This document shows, piece after piece, positions 10,602 through 19,917 of a DNA stretch of 19,917 nt. Position 1 is the stretch's first letter. Each line of letters starts with the position of its first letter. The position numbers were made by a program, and so were the translations under genes. The stretch covers positions 1-19,917 of the forward strand of contig JAANBB010000611.1 of the NCBI GenBank assembly GCA_014621425.1. The letters are read 5' to 3'. This DNA comes from Cylindrodendrum hubeiense. Its lineage: Eukaryota; Ascomycota; Sordariomycetes; Hypocreales; Nectriaceae. The notes beneath the pieces were generated by a model. It was not told the origin of the DNA. It did no database searches and was given only the letters and a program-made list of their open reading frames with translations.

Positions 10602-11453
10602 TATAGGTAACTTGAACTCAGCTCTAGTGTAGGTAAGATTCAAGTGTCGTGATGTTAGCAAATTAAAGATCGCGGGGTGTTAAATTGAACGGTGGCCCAA
10701 AGAGGGCAAGGTGGATGTGCTACGTGAGGTTGGATTGAACGAATTAAGAAAAGACGAAGATGGCGGTGAAGCTACAGATGGCTTGTCGTTTCCCGTCATT
10801 ATTCCTCAGGCCACATTGATTCTGCAATGCACCAGGTATCAGTAGTGGGCAGGGCATCTAAAAATAGCGCATTATACCGCCTGCTGTGTCCGGCCACATT
10901 TCAGCACCATGGCCTGCAAGAACATTGGCCCGTGCTAGTTACCGTTGGTGAGGAGGAATGAGATAGGACGGCACATAGCCATGTGAAACTTGTCATTTGA
11001 ATTAGCACAGCTTGCATCCATTTCTTACGCGCCGAGCTAGGGCGTGATGAAACCGCCATCCCCAGTTGATAAGGAAGCAAGAACAAACGTCAACAGGCTC
11101 ACTACATTACATCTCACTCGCTAATTCTCAAATATCTATACACAACATTAGGCTTATAGAACATTCATCCGCTTTTGTGAGGGAGGCCATCGTATAATAT
11201 CTTTCCTGTCATGGCCCGTATCAACTCCTATTTGATCCATTTCTCTATCTAGAATAGGTGGACGTGGAGGCAACAGGCAAAACAGTGGCAGGATAATAGC
11301 CTTATATATTTAATAAAGAGGTTGCAACCACAAAGTGGTTTTAGTTAGCGCCGGTCAGAAAATAGATGTTCCATCTGTAGGAGCACATCTAAAAGTTGAC
11401 TGCTGTGGGAGACGTGATTCTCAGGTTTGCTTGGAGAATTTCTAAATATAATA
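10602..11453. other. Gene-free stretch, probable promoter of the phosphotransferase gene
   Basis: Normal base composition to about 11100, then increasingly AT-rich. The portion next to 10601 must hold the promoter of the minus-strand phosphotransferase gene. I see no convincing coding frame. A short palindrome, AACCAC-AAA-GTGGTT, sits near 11323-11340. No transposase or RNA gene is visible. Confidence 0.4.
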
Positions 11454-11744
11454 AAAAGTATTGCTATTCGCACACTTTCAGATTGATACTCGCACACATC
11501 CATATATAGCTATTTTGAAATTTATTAATAATGCACCTAATATAATATTTTACCAGGAGGAGCCCAATAAGTCTTGTTATTAGTATTTATTTGTTCAAAT
11601 TCTCCCTTCTATTTTAGTTATTTATTAAGCCTGATTATAATTTTTAGGTTAAGAGTATAAGTGTATAATTTAGCCAGGACTAAGGGGCTAAATTTTATAT
11701 TTGTGTGTGAATAGTAATCTGAATACGTGTGAATAGTAATGCTC
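11454..11744. mobile_element. MITE-like element with terminal inverted repeats
   Basis: A stretch near 11459-11505, with ATTGCTATTCGCACAC followed by TTCAGATTGATACTCGCACAC, is mirrored in inverted orientation near 11697-11743. On the reverse strand the latter reads ATTACTATTCACAC, then TTCAGATTACTATTCACAC. Each arm is itself a doubled 14-base motif. The interior is very AT-rich, has no coding frame, and contains a hairpin (AATTTAGCC / GGCTAAATT at 11667-11694). ATATAATA occurs on both flanks (11446-11453 and 11745-11752) and could be an 8-bp target duplication, but the arm ends do not align exactly to it. At about 290 bp without a transposase, a non-autonomous DNA transposon is the best reading. 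Confidence 0.65.
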
Positions 11745-11752
11745 ATATAATA

Positions 11753-12292
11753 TCCTAATAGTGATTTAATATAGTTCAATTTGCCTCATGAATGAGAGTT
11801 TTATTTACATCCCAATCTCAAGGCTCTATTTCACAGATATATCAGCAGCAACACCAGATGCCAGGCTGCCATACTCCCAGTCAGTGAGCGCATGATTGGG
11901 CGGGTATCACGCTGCACCTGCTAGAAACAGACACGATGCTGAGGCTAAATCAAGGCTTTAGAGCTCCACCACTCGGACTCCCACTGACGCTGGTCAACAT
12001 ACCACCAACGCGAGCCTGCAGGTCTCACACACAAAACCCAGAGTCGCCATCAGCAGAAAAAGTCTTATCGTCGACCGTCACTATTTTTTCTTCTAACCTA
12101 AGATACATCACTCCTCAAAGAGGAAAGGTACAGCCTCGATGTGCTCTCAATTGAGCGATATGACATTGTTGGCGAGGCCAACAGTCAATTCAGTGCTGCT
12201 TCCGTATTTTGCAACCATAATGGCTGGTTCATCCAGTGAAGGAGCCTCTTGTTTGAGTCTCTTCATCTCTGTTTCCGTAATTCTTCTCTGGA
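11753..12292. other. Gene-free stretch with a possible coding relic
   Basis: Composition returns to normal from about 11800, so this is an island between two AT-rich blocks. Around 12115-12231 one plus-strand frame is open for about 40 codons (KEERYSLDVLSIERYDIVG...) and ends at TGA. It looks coding-like but I cannot name it, and no splice partner is evident. The rest shows no gene, RNA or element that I can support. Confidence 0.3.
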
Positions 12293-12553
12293 GAGGACTA
12301 ACCAATGCCGTTGATCGAGTGGTTATAGGGTCGGACTAGGGTATGTTAAATGAATGGGAGTATTCAACACCATTAATAATTATATCAGCTTCTACAGTCA
12401 ACGCTGAAATCTGCATTATTCGGTTGTATTTCTCAATTAATTGAGTGATCTTTATATTCTTATCCATCTATTAAGAATCACAGGGATATTATCTTATTCT
12501 TAAGCTAAATCATATAAAAATAAAAGCTTAATAGAAGCGATACTATTCTGTAC
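12293..12553. repeat. Dispersed repeat copy R2, AT-enriched (RIP-like)
   Basis: It aligns with R3 (16550-16832), including about 90 bases that in R3 are the 3' coding end of the AIM6-like gene. In a gap-free 75-base stretch (12479-12553 against 16751-16825) I counted by hand 22 differences. Fifteen are C-to-T or G-to-A in R2, nine of them in CpA/TpG context. That bias is the signature of repeat-induced point mutation (known in Pezizomycotina). R2 therefore carries a decayed copy of that gene's end, in the same orientation. Confidence 0.78.
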
Positions 12554-12646
12554 GAAGCTTAACTAGATCAAAATTGCAATGGAGTATTTATAATTATCAC
12601 AGTAGCTAAATTCAAGCCTCTAGTTTCCAAGGTTGCTATAGGTTCC

Positions 12647-15393
12647 TTAAATTAGCTCTATTTGCTGATGTTTATATGTCATTGAAGACTTGATCAATCC
12701 CGAGTGCCCCGTGTGGAAACAACCAACTCTTATATACTTTGAATCCTGCTGTTTAACCACAATGCCATGAAGTTGTGGTCTGTCCTGATATTCACCTACA
12801 TGGTGATTAGTGAAAACAAGGATGGGTAGGCACCGGAGCCTCCCATCTCTGAGAGACGCATTATCATCGACATCCTTAATGTAAGTTACGATAGTCTCAT
12901 CAAGCTCATGGAGAGACCCAGAAATTTTCAATCCTGAGCTTGTGGGGGGTGATTCTTCTCCTTCAGTGAGGGGGGAATCATCCAGATCGACCAATGGGTG
13001 AATATTGGCCCATGCTGATTTAAAGCTACCTGTACGCCCATTAGCGTACATTCTAAAGCAGAAATCCGGGTTGTGACCTACCGGTCGCGTCGGTATCATT
13101 TTGTACATTGGCCGGCGAAGACGATTTGAGAGGATTGACTACCATCCCATTAATTGACATCCAAGACCATGTTGGCACGGCAGATTTCGGAGGAGACATT
13201 CGCAGTCGTTTCGTTTCTTTTCCACGAACGTGCATGACTGACCACAACAGATCATACACGATTGACTCTCGCCAGAATCCAGTCAAGTACTTGAAACCAA
13301 CAGCTTCTTGTACTGTCAAAGCTACACCGCTGAGAGCCGGAACCTTATCCGTTGGGAAAGTCAACATGCGTCTCGAGTACTCCTCGACCAAGCTGTACCA
13401 GGAATTATGGAACTCGATTAGTTCCATAGGCGTCGTACCCTTGAAGTGGAGTAGCATCTGGAAATCTCCACGCTGACCGGACAGGGCTGCGTTGCGAAAG
13501 AACTGCATTCTTCGTTCCGCTGGTGGCTTCCAGTCGGGATTATTCACTTCAGTTTTCTGGTTATACGGAAACGACCTCGCACCAGTAGCGGCAGGCATCT
13601 GCCCCATAACCCTTTGTTCAACAGTAATATATCGATTTTTTGCTGGCGCCAAGGCTTCGACCTCGACATCTGAGCGCACCTTTCCATCAGTTCGAAGACT
13701 GAGCTTCTTTGGATACATGACGCCATTGACATGATACTCAGAGGCTCGGATGTAATTGCACTCAAACAGCACTACGCCGTCGCAGAAGTGTAGGATGCGA
13801 CGCCCCAGCACGCGCTCTTGGAATGTCCAACCTCTTGATGTTAATGGAGCTTTGTTGACGTACTGGCCAAACAGATTGTCGATGATCTGCTGATCTGACG
13901 TTTCGGGTGCCCGGACCACAAGCGACTTTGTCCCCTGAGTTCGGAGAACACATATCGAGTCCGATTTGAGCGGACGGCGCGGGAAGAAGCATCCCCCATT
14001 GAAATCCTTTGATGCTGTGGCTGAGACGACGCACATTGCGTAATTGTACACGTCGCCCATTTTCTTCGACTCCGTTGCCCAGTCTGACGGGGAATCCTGT
14101 ATGATGCACAAGGAGTCAATCCACGCATATCGAACATGCAAAGCGCGTGCGATCTTGATTGCGTGTTGAAAGTTTTTCGGTAGCTGTTCAAACCCATGGC
14201 CACTTTTGAGCGCGTTCAGGTTGCTTTCATTGAGCTTGAGTGGCATGTCATCTGGGCCCCAGCAATGGCTGAATGCGATATAATCAGACGTAAAGTCCAC
14301 CTCCGACCCTTCTACAAGGTGCACTCCTGACTGCTTGCTCGACTGCACGTCCAGCAGTCGTGTGGGAATGAATGGATCGCGAGCGATGGTAGGGGGACTG
14401 TTTAAGGAGGCAACAGAGTCTAGTGGGGACCCAGAGGTATCACTGAGGGATTCGGCACCATCATCCAGACCACAAGTCAGTTGGTGTTGATCGCAACATG
14501 ATTTAATCCAATTCTGAGCCAAACCCATGACCACATCAGATCCTGTGATTGTCGAAGTGTCACATTCGTGCTTGAGCTTTTCTTGCCGGCTGTTAGTACG
14601 TTGACTTGTAATTGTGGCAGAGTCTCCATGTACATCCTCGGAACTTACCTTGTTTGATTAAAAGTTTCGAAGCGTTCTTACTATTATCCCCGAGTCTTTT
14701 AATCGTGAGTGAGGGGGACATTCCGAAAGGTCTGTCATTCTGAAGACAAATCTCGAGTCTCTCGTCTGCATTATTGAAGCTTCCCTGGTCGACAAAAGTG
14801 GCCTGGAGTATTCTGCACAAGTGGCAGGTGTCCGCAGACGGTTTGAGGATGTCAATTGGATGGTGGGTATAGGTCTCGGTGGATCGAGTGATGAAGAACC
14901 AAGTTCCAACCAGTAGTCCTGAGCGATTGACCAGACCTTCACACATCGAACAGAGCCTCTCTCTGCTCGTTTGACAATTCGGGTGGCACGTCGTTTTGTT
15001 CTTGCGATATCGCGGGGCGCGAACGACGAAAACCCTGGAAAACAACCACACAACTGGCGATGCCATGTATTCGATGAGGAAATAGCCAAGAACAACTGGA
15101 GCTTGTCCCAAGAATGTTCCTATCGCAAGGAGCTGGTATTGAAGATGGAGGAAAAGAGAGATGTTGACGAACCCTAAAACAACCATCAGAGCGATCATGG
15201 TGCCTTTCTGTGTATTATCGAAGTCGGGAAACATAGGAATGATGACAAGCGCAAACACAAGCCAAAGCCCTGTGAACATGCTTAGTAGAAGGAATACCAT
15301 CCACCTCCTGTGGAGACCCATGACGCCGCTTCGGACGTTCTCGATCATTTCGGCCAGCTTGCCATCAGGTGGCTCGTGTATTCTTCCAAACAT
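12647..15393 (-). CDS. HET-domain protein with N-terminal multi-pass membrane region
   Basis: Three exons: 15393-14649, 14581-13082 and 13029-12647. The introns are 67 nt (GTAAGT, TACTAAC) and 52 nt (GTAGGT, CTAAT), and the product is 875 residues. Residues ~31-54, 65-92 and 93-123 are strongly hydrophobic and predict three or four membrane helices. A Cys-rich linker follows, with CX3C near 136-140, CSMC near 148-151 and CHLC at 190-193; paired Cys motifs like the last are common ahead of HET domains. The HET domain is intact: YIAFSHCWG at ~349-357, RYAWIDSLCIIQD near 400-411, then DWATE and the downstream S-A-T-A-S block. HET domains (known) trigger death of fused cells after non-self recognition. 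Tethering to a membrane is inferred from the helices. A long C-terminal region has no recognised domain. The two splice joins rest on frame continuity and branch sites. Confidence 0.88.
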
Positions 15394-16196
15394 CTTGAAA
15401 TGCTATGCCAAGTCTGGCCTCTTCACCAAACATAAGCGGTTTTCTAACTGAGAAGGTCCAAAGACACCATGGAGGTGTTGCGAATAACCGAGTTACTTCA
15501 CACCTGTCAATGGTTGGTTGGTTGCGCATTTACGTGGTGGGGTTGCAGTGGAGAGTTTGGCACTGCGAGGGGAGGGTGGTTTTATGTGTGTTGAGAATGG
15601 AAAAGGAGGAGAAATCGATGCTGGTTCGCATCTGTCGTTGGCGGCCTGCAAGGCAGACGACCAGGGCGTAGCTGAACTGCCTTGCATGGCTTGCATCTTT
15701 TGTTGCAGTTGCCCGGTCAAAGCGGAGTTTCAGCTCGGGTGGTCAATACCCTTTTCAGGCCATTCCCACGGCGAAAGCTGCTAGCGCTGCATATGAAACT
15801 TCAAAAATTGGTTGCCCGACTCTTTTTTTCAGTTGCCTTTTTGCTTTGTTGCTGTTATTCCCGAGTGGGGTGCTCCTGCATGAATATCGTAATCACAACT
15901 GGATGCCAAATCGACAGGCGGTTTCAAGTTATTACTGTCCTCCTCAGTATAACTATGGCATGTCACGCAAGGCAAATATCATTTCGTGTCGCGGCGCGCC
16001 CGTAACGTGACGCGGCTAGCTAATAGCAAAGAGCAAAAGCAGCCACTCTTGCGCGCCTACGTCAGAGGCCACCATCAAAGCCTGCATGGATTCCTGGCTC
16101 ACCCGGACACTGTCAATCTAGAGACCATTGCCTTGGCTGTCGCGATAGCAGCCGCCGTCCTTTTATTTCAGCCCTGTGGCTGTCGTCGTAGTCTGG
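15394..16196. other. Gene-free stretch upstream of the HET gene
   Basis: The part adjacent to 15393 must contain the promoter of the minus-strand HET gene. All open frames are short, overlap on opposite strands and resemble nothing I know. Between 15986 and 16196 a plus-strand frame leads into the PKS-like relic and might be its decayed upstream part, but no carrier-domain motif is readable there. Confidence 0.35.
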
Positions 16197-16574
16197 CGGA
16201 TCCGATGAGCACTGCATCTGCTGAAACACATCTATTCAAATGTGTTGAGGTACATACCATACAATGAGCTCTGTCTGGCCCGATCGCTTCTTTTCGTGCA
16301 GGTCCGGTCGTGGTTCATGAAGGAGTTGGATGTCGACTTGCCCGTCCTCAGCGATGCCACCCTCAACCACATTAGCAAATGGGCCTAGGATCGTCTCTCC
16401 GGTGCGGTAGAGGAGGACCAGGCCCAGGACCCTGGCGAGGTGGCTGCCGTGCTAGCCAACTCTGCCATCGACTGGGAGAAGGAAATTGAGTCTCTTATCG
16501 AGGCACTTCCTGTATATGATGGCAAGGCACAGCTAGCGGCTATGATAGCGGGTTTACCTATCCCCAGGGACTAA
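16197..16574 (+). pseudogene. Relic of a polyketide-synthase-like acyl-carrier (ACP) C-terminal segment
   Basis: A 52-nt intron-like segment, 16250-16301 (donor GTACAT, acceptor GTGCAG), joins ...CVE to VRSWFMKELDVDLPVL. This closely resembles the helix after the phosphopantetheine Ser in fungal highly reducing PKS and PKS-NRPS carrier domains, where (known) the text runs DSL-VAVE-(I/V)RSWF. The frame then reads ISKWA, an in-frame TAG at 16386-16388, DRLSG, and continues through AIDWEKEIE to TAA at 16572. The Ser-bearing DSL motif is not visible upstream, and no ketosynthase or acyltransferase is present. With the TAG and missing domains it is a fragment, not a working gene. GCC-TAG could derive from CAG by C-to-T change (inference). 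The assignment rests on one well-matched helix, so it is tentative. Confidence 0.5.
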
Positions 16575-16832
16575 GCAATACTTTATTAGAGTGGTTCAAC
16601 GGTCGGACTAGAATAGGTCAAATATAAAGTAGTATTCTAATAGTGTGAATAAGTCTACCTATTTCTATACTCAACGCGAATCTGTATTATTCAGGTATAT
16701 GCATCAATCAATTGGGTAATCTTCATGTTCTCATCTATCTAACATATAATCCCCGGGGTATCATCCTCTTCCCAAGCCAAACCACATTGAACGAAAAGCT
16801 CAACAGAAACGACACTATCCCGCACACCAACG
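16550..16832. repeat. Dispersed repeat copy R3, spanning a convergent gene junction
   Basis: R3 begins in the last codons of the PKS-like relic (plus), crosses the short spacer, and ends inside the last ~33 codons of the AIM6-like gene (minus). R1 shares its left and central parts; R2 shares its central and right parts. R3 is the only copy attached to an intact gene, so it is probably closest to the source sequence. Confidence 0.7.
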
Positions 16833-18092
16833 CAACGTCCCTCATGTAATCCGAAACCCAGTACCGCCTTGCCGCGCTCACCACGTCGTCGGCGTTTAGC
16901 AAGTCGACGCCTTCGCGGGTAATCACCCGCCACACGTAATTTCTATAAGACACCGGCCAGCTGGGCAGCTCCCAGTATCTGGACAGCAGGTTTAGGTCCT
17001 TGGCGGCTTGGATCTGAGCCCGCATGATCTTCAGCTGCGACTGGCTGAAACCCCCGAAAACGGACCCGAGAGTGCTCCAGAGCGACACTGAGGCGGTGTA
17101 GAACTCGTTTTCTTGTATCTCCATGCAAGAGCTGTCGTTTTTCCGGCACAGGCCAGGCTTGTTCAACAAGTCCAGGGGCGCATCGAGGAAAACGTCATGA
17201 TGTTGGTGCCATCGCTCTGGGTCATTGCCGATATTCACATCGCGGCGTTTGCCGATGTTTCCCGTTCCCACGACGGTGATGGGGCCGGGCCAGAAAGACT
17301 GGTTTGTGGTCCACGAGGGCATCTTTTCGTGTCGAGACAGGTATCTCCTGTCGCGAAGAGGTTTCAGCTGTTCGAGAACCACGGGCCAGGTGGTCGCTGG
17401 GTCATCTTTGACGTCAATGTATAGTATCAGTGGTGTCTCCGGGCTCCTTGCAAAGACACCAAAAGCTTGTCTGGTACTGTCTGGGTCGATCTCTGAATAC
17501 GGCGAGTTCATGGAGTCCAAAATCTGCACCAGAGGATCGATGTACAGAGAGCGCAGCGTTCTGCTCGAGGAAAGGGACCACCAGTGGTGCGCAACCAAAA
17601 GGTCTTTGCCATCTTTGCTGAGCCAGACGTCTGCCTCTACGCTCGCGCAGCCAGCTGTGAGCGCTGTGAACAACGGATGGGGTCGCAGATAATCGTTGTG
17701 GGAGTGGCACATTGCGGGAGAGACGAGAGTGGACAATTCGTCAACCCATTTTGTGGCACTCTCGGTTGAGTTTCCATTGCCGTCGAACAAATCGACAAAG
17801 GCCAGACCTGAAGATTGGTAGGCATATAGCACGAGGAAAGTCGTCCTATGTTGATCAGGGTTAGGTGCTGTAAACGCATCGCCCGAGCTGTGCACCGAAC
17901 TTACACAAACAGGGCTGCAACGAAGACGGTTGTCCGCCACAGCCTTCCCAGCGCTCTGCAGATCCCAAAGGCTCGCAGTTTCTGCTCGAGCAGGAGGCTT
18001 TCCGCCTCCCACGAGTCAACGGGACTTATTGACGGGAGGGCCTCATATTCTGCGGAGTTCTTGCGGGTTGAACCGCAGAAATAGCCTGCCAT
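16735..18092 (-). CDS. AIM6-like PLC/GDPD-fold phosphodiesterase, membrane-anchored
   Basis: Two exons, 18092-17905 and 17845-16735, with a 59-nt intron (GTAAGT, CTAAC, TAG) and a product of 432 residues. The ATG at 18092 has an AACATGG context and is preferred over the in-frame ATG at 18233. Splicing completes one helix at residues ~51-73 (TTVFVAALFV joined to TTFLVLYAYQ). The catalytic-type core is SHNDY (His ~112), VEADVW (Glu ~133, Asp ~135) and a later His pair (~149-150), the order seen in the phosphodiesterase superfamily. The SHNDY...SVEADVW pattern fits the fungal AIM6 family (known: named from a yeast mitochondrial-inheritance screen, reaction unproven). A second hydrophobic segment near residues 398-420 ends in a basic tail. 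That tail is encoded by DNA also found, decayed, at R2. The substrate is unknown. Confidence 0.87.
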
Positions 18093-19260
18093 GTTGATGT
18101 CGGTTGGGGTGTCGACACCAGCAGAAGATAGACAGACGCGCAGGGACGAAGAAATACGAAAAAGGCCGTGAGGAACGAGGGAATAAACGGATACAATACC
18201 GGGCCTGGGTCCTCCATGTGCCGTCGTGATCATGCGCGATCTAGATCATGCGCTATCGGGGTCTTCAACTAGTACCGTCGTAGTACCGTAGTAGCAGATA
18301 GTTCCGAGTACTTTCGGTCGTATTACAGCCGGCCAGCACCACACGTGGTCCCACTCACCCGGCGACCCCACAACCAATCCTAAGCCAAAGCTCAGGCACG
18401 AACACCCAGAGCAGCACCAATTGATTGCCATGTGTCTCAGTGCTTGGTTCTGCCGGGGCGGTTGTGCGACCAGAACCATTGTTAGCGTGCGCTGTTGTAC
18501 GAGGGTATAATAACGAGAGATGGTGGCGTCGAGTCTAATACGTCCCTTATTTTACAAGCAGCCGTATCTGGCGACGAGCAGAGTGCTGGGAACACGGGCG
18601 TTATCGGTTCCGTGATGTGATTCTCGGATTCTAGTGGCCACTGCTTGACATGCGTCGAAGCCAGGGTCGGGTAATCGAGGGTAATTCAATTCACACACCG
18701 CTGGGGGACAATTCTGGTTAGATATCTTCCCAAATCCGGATCAGGGAGGTTTCATAAAGCTCCACCTCAAGCGAGGGTATTGGTGATAGGCAAGGTGGGT
18801 AGGCACCCGGGCTTAAAATAACATGGAGAGGTTATACAATGGGATCCACGGAGGTCGAGTTCCTAGTATCACCATTGAACTTGGGGGTTTTCAATCTGCT
18901 GCCCGGTATAGGATGAACGGACCGCCAACATTAACACCACGGGCAGTGTGGTTGAGATGGCTTGGGTATGGCTTCTTACAGCCCGTTGCTTGAGATCTAC
19001 CCTACACCCCAGCTTCACACAACGAGGGCCCCAATTAAGCTGGGGGGGGAAAGTGAATAGCGCCGTACGGAGAAAAACATGCCGAAAGTAGTAGGCTTGT
19101 TTTGACCAATGGAAAGCTCATATTCACTTCCAGGGCCAATTCACTTCCCCCCCTCTGACCTGCGAATCAAACCCAATGCAGCCGAGCTACAATACACCAG
19201 CAAGACTGGCATATACCAAGACAATGCACCAAGTAACCGTCTCCTAACTGTCAACCAGTT
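18093..19260. promoter_or_regulatory. Gene-free region upstream of the AIM6-like gene
   Basis: The part next to 18092 must hold the promoter of the minus-strand AIM6-like gene. A CACGTG palindrome at 18342-18347 is a possible E-box for a bHLH factor, but one hexamer is weak evidence. A small GTACCGTCGTA/GTACCGTAGTA duplication lies near 18273-18295. A G-run of eight or more occurs near 19044. No gene is supported here. Confidence 0.35.
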
Positions 19261-19270
19261 CACAACCTCT

Positions 19271-19310
19271 TCACATCACACATCACATCACACATCACAT
19301 CACACACATC
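19271..19310. repeat. CACAT/CACA microsatellite
   Basis: A run of alternating CACATCACA and CATCACAT units of about 40 bases, imperfect at its right end (CACACACATC). It is a simple-sequence repeat with no visible function. Confidence 0.85.
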
Positions 19311-19917
19311 AAGTAACAAAAAATGTTCTGAACTAGTATTTACCACTATCGTCGCGGGATAGTTCCCTTATATATAACAGAATCGCCCAGTTCTCGGGCC
19401 TCGTGAAAATCATTCTCATCTTCATCTTCCGCTCATTCCTTGTGAGAAAGAAACAGGTTTTTTTTTAAAGCCGCCCGAGTCTCCCCTGGATTACGGGCAA
19501 GGGGAAAACAAAGGTAGGTTAACAAGGACAAGGTAGTCGGGGGGGTGAGGGGGGGGAAAGGGAAGAAACAAGCCAAAAAAAAAGCCAACAAGAAGAAGAA
19601 AAAGAGGTACATGACGTAAAAGGGAAACAAAAATATAATCACATCGTGCATCGAGCTGCTGGTGTAGGTGGTATTCTCAGGCAACAAGCAGAAACCCTTC
19701 CAAACTCCTGGCCAGTGCCAAAAATAGAAAAACGACAACCCTCGCCATCTTCGGTTTAGGGGTCCCAGTGTCAGAAAATCAGACGGGGACAAACAAAAAC
19801 GCACGGGGGGGAATAGAACAAAAACAAAAACAACATGAGGCATGAAACACACGACATCTCAACATCCGCTCCACACGCAACCCGGCCCCCTCTAGAAGCA
19901 GTTCAAGCTTCCCTTCT
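19311..19917 (+). promoter_or_regulatory. Possible promoter and leader of a gene beyond the right edge, purine-rich
   Basis: TATATATA near 19369-19377 is followed within about 30-70 bases by a CT-rich stretch (CATTCTCATCTTCATCTTCC), an arrangement common at fungal transcription starts. Downstream, 19500-19620 is a plus-strand polypurine tract with G-runs of seven and eight near 19538-19556 and long A-runs. The one long open frame (minus, 19433-19852) is low-complexity Phe/Leu/Pro and is judged non-coding. Orientation toward the right edge is an inference. Confidence 0.3.

Noticed and set aside
10602..10661. Extension of the phosphotransferase to 10661
   Set aside because: The frame there opens with TTG. 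The first ATG is at 10601 and begins a sensible N-terminus.
13053..13108. Frameshift within the HET gene
   Set aside because: The two overlapping frames are joined by a 52-nt intron with a good donor, CTAAT branch and CAG acceptor, so no disruption is needed.
19433..19852. Minus-strand open frame of 139 codons
   Set aside because: Its translation is low-complexity Phe/Leu/Pro, a direct result of reading a polypurine tract on the other strand. There are no domain features or splice partners.
1..19917. tRNA, rRNA or CRISPR features
   Set aside because: No cloverleaf with a TTCGANTC-type arm, no rRNA-like block and no regularly spaced direct repeats were seen by eye.

Overview
This window looks like nuclear DNA from a filamentous ascomycete (Pezizomycotina). 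The genes carry short introns of 47-84 nt with GTAAGT/GTATGT-type donors and CTAAC/CTGAC/CTAAT branch sites. The protein families (PNP-NACHT-ankyrin, HET, Zn2Cys6, fungal APH-like kinase, AIM6-like) are typical of that group, and one AT-rich stretch shows C-to-T decay like repeat-induced point mutation (RIP). I cannot name the genus. All introns are inferred by hand from splice signals and reading frames.

Layout, left to right. (1) Bases 1-2975, minus strand: a three-exon NLR-type gene (PNP_UDP, NACHT, ankyrin) running off the left edge, with a one-base frameshift between two nearly identical ankyrin units. (2) 3655-6399, plus: a Zn2Cys6 regulator with four or five exons, divergent from the NLR gene. 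(3) 6821-8403, plus: a two-exon gene of unknown function with an internal duplication of about 80 residues. (4) 9061-10601, minus: an APH/choline-kinase-like phosphotransferase. (5) 10602-12646: gene-free and partly AT-rich, with a MITE-like inverted-repeat element and a decayed repeat copy. (6) 12647-15393, minus: a HET-domain protein with an N-terminal multi-pass membrane region. (7) 16197-16574, plus: a relic that resembles a polyketide-synthase acyl-carrier domain. (8) 16735-18092, minus: an AIM6-like phosphodiesterase with a membrane segment at each end. (9) 18093-19917: gene-free, with low-complexity and purine-rich tracts and a possible promoter for a gene beyond the right edge.

Two cell-death or allorecognition families, NLR and HET, lie about 10 kb apart among relics and repeats. 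This is the character of a fungal accessory region. Nothing in the sequence proves that the genes form one pathway. The least explained items are the duplicated-domain protein, the membrane-HET architecture, and a three-copy repeat that seems to come from the junction between the PKS relic and the AIM6-like gene.
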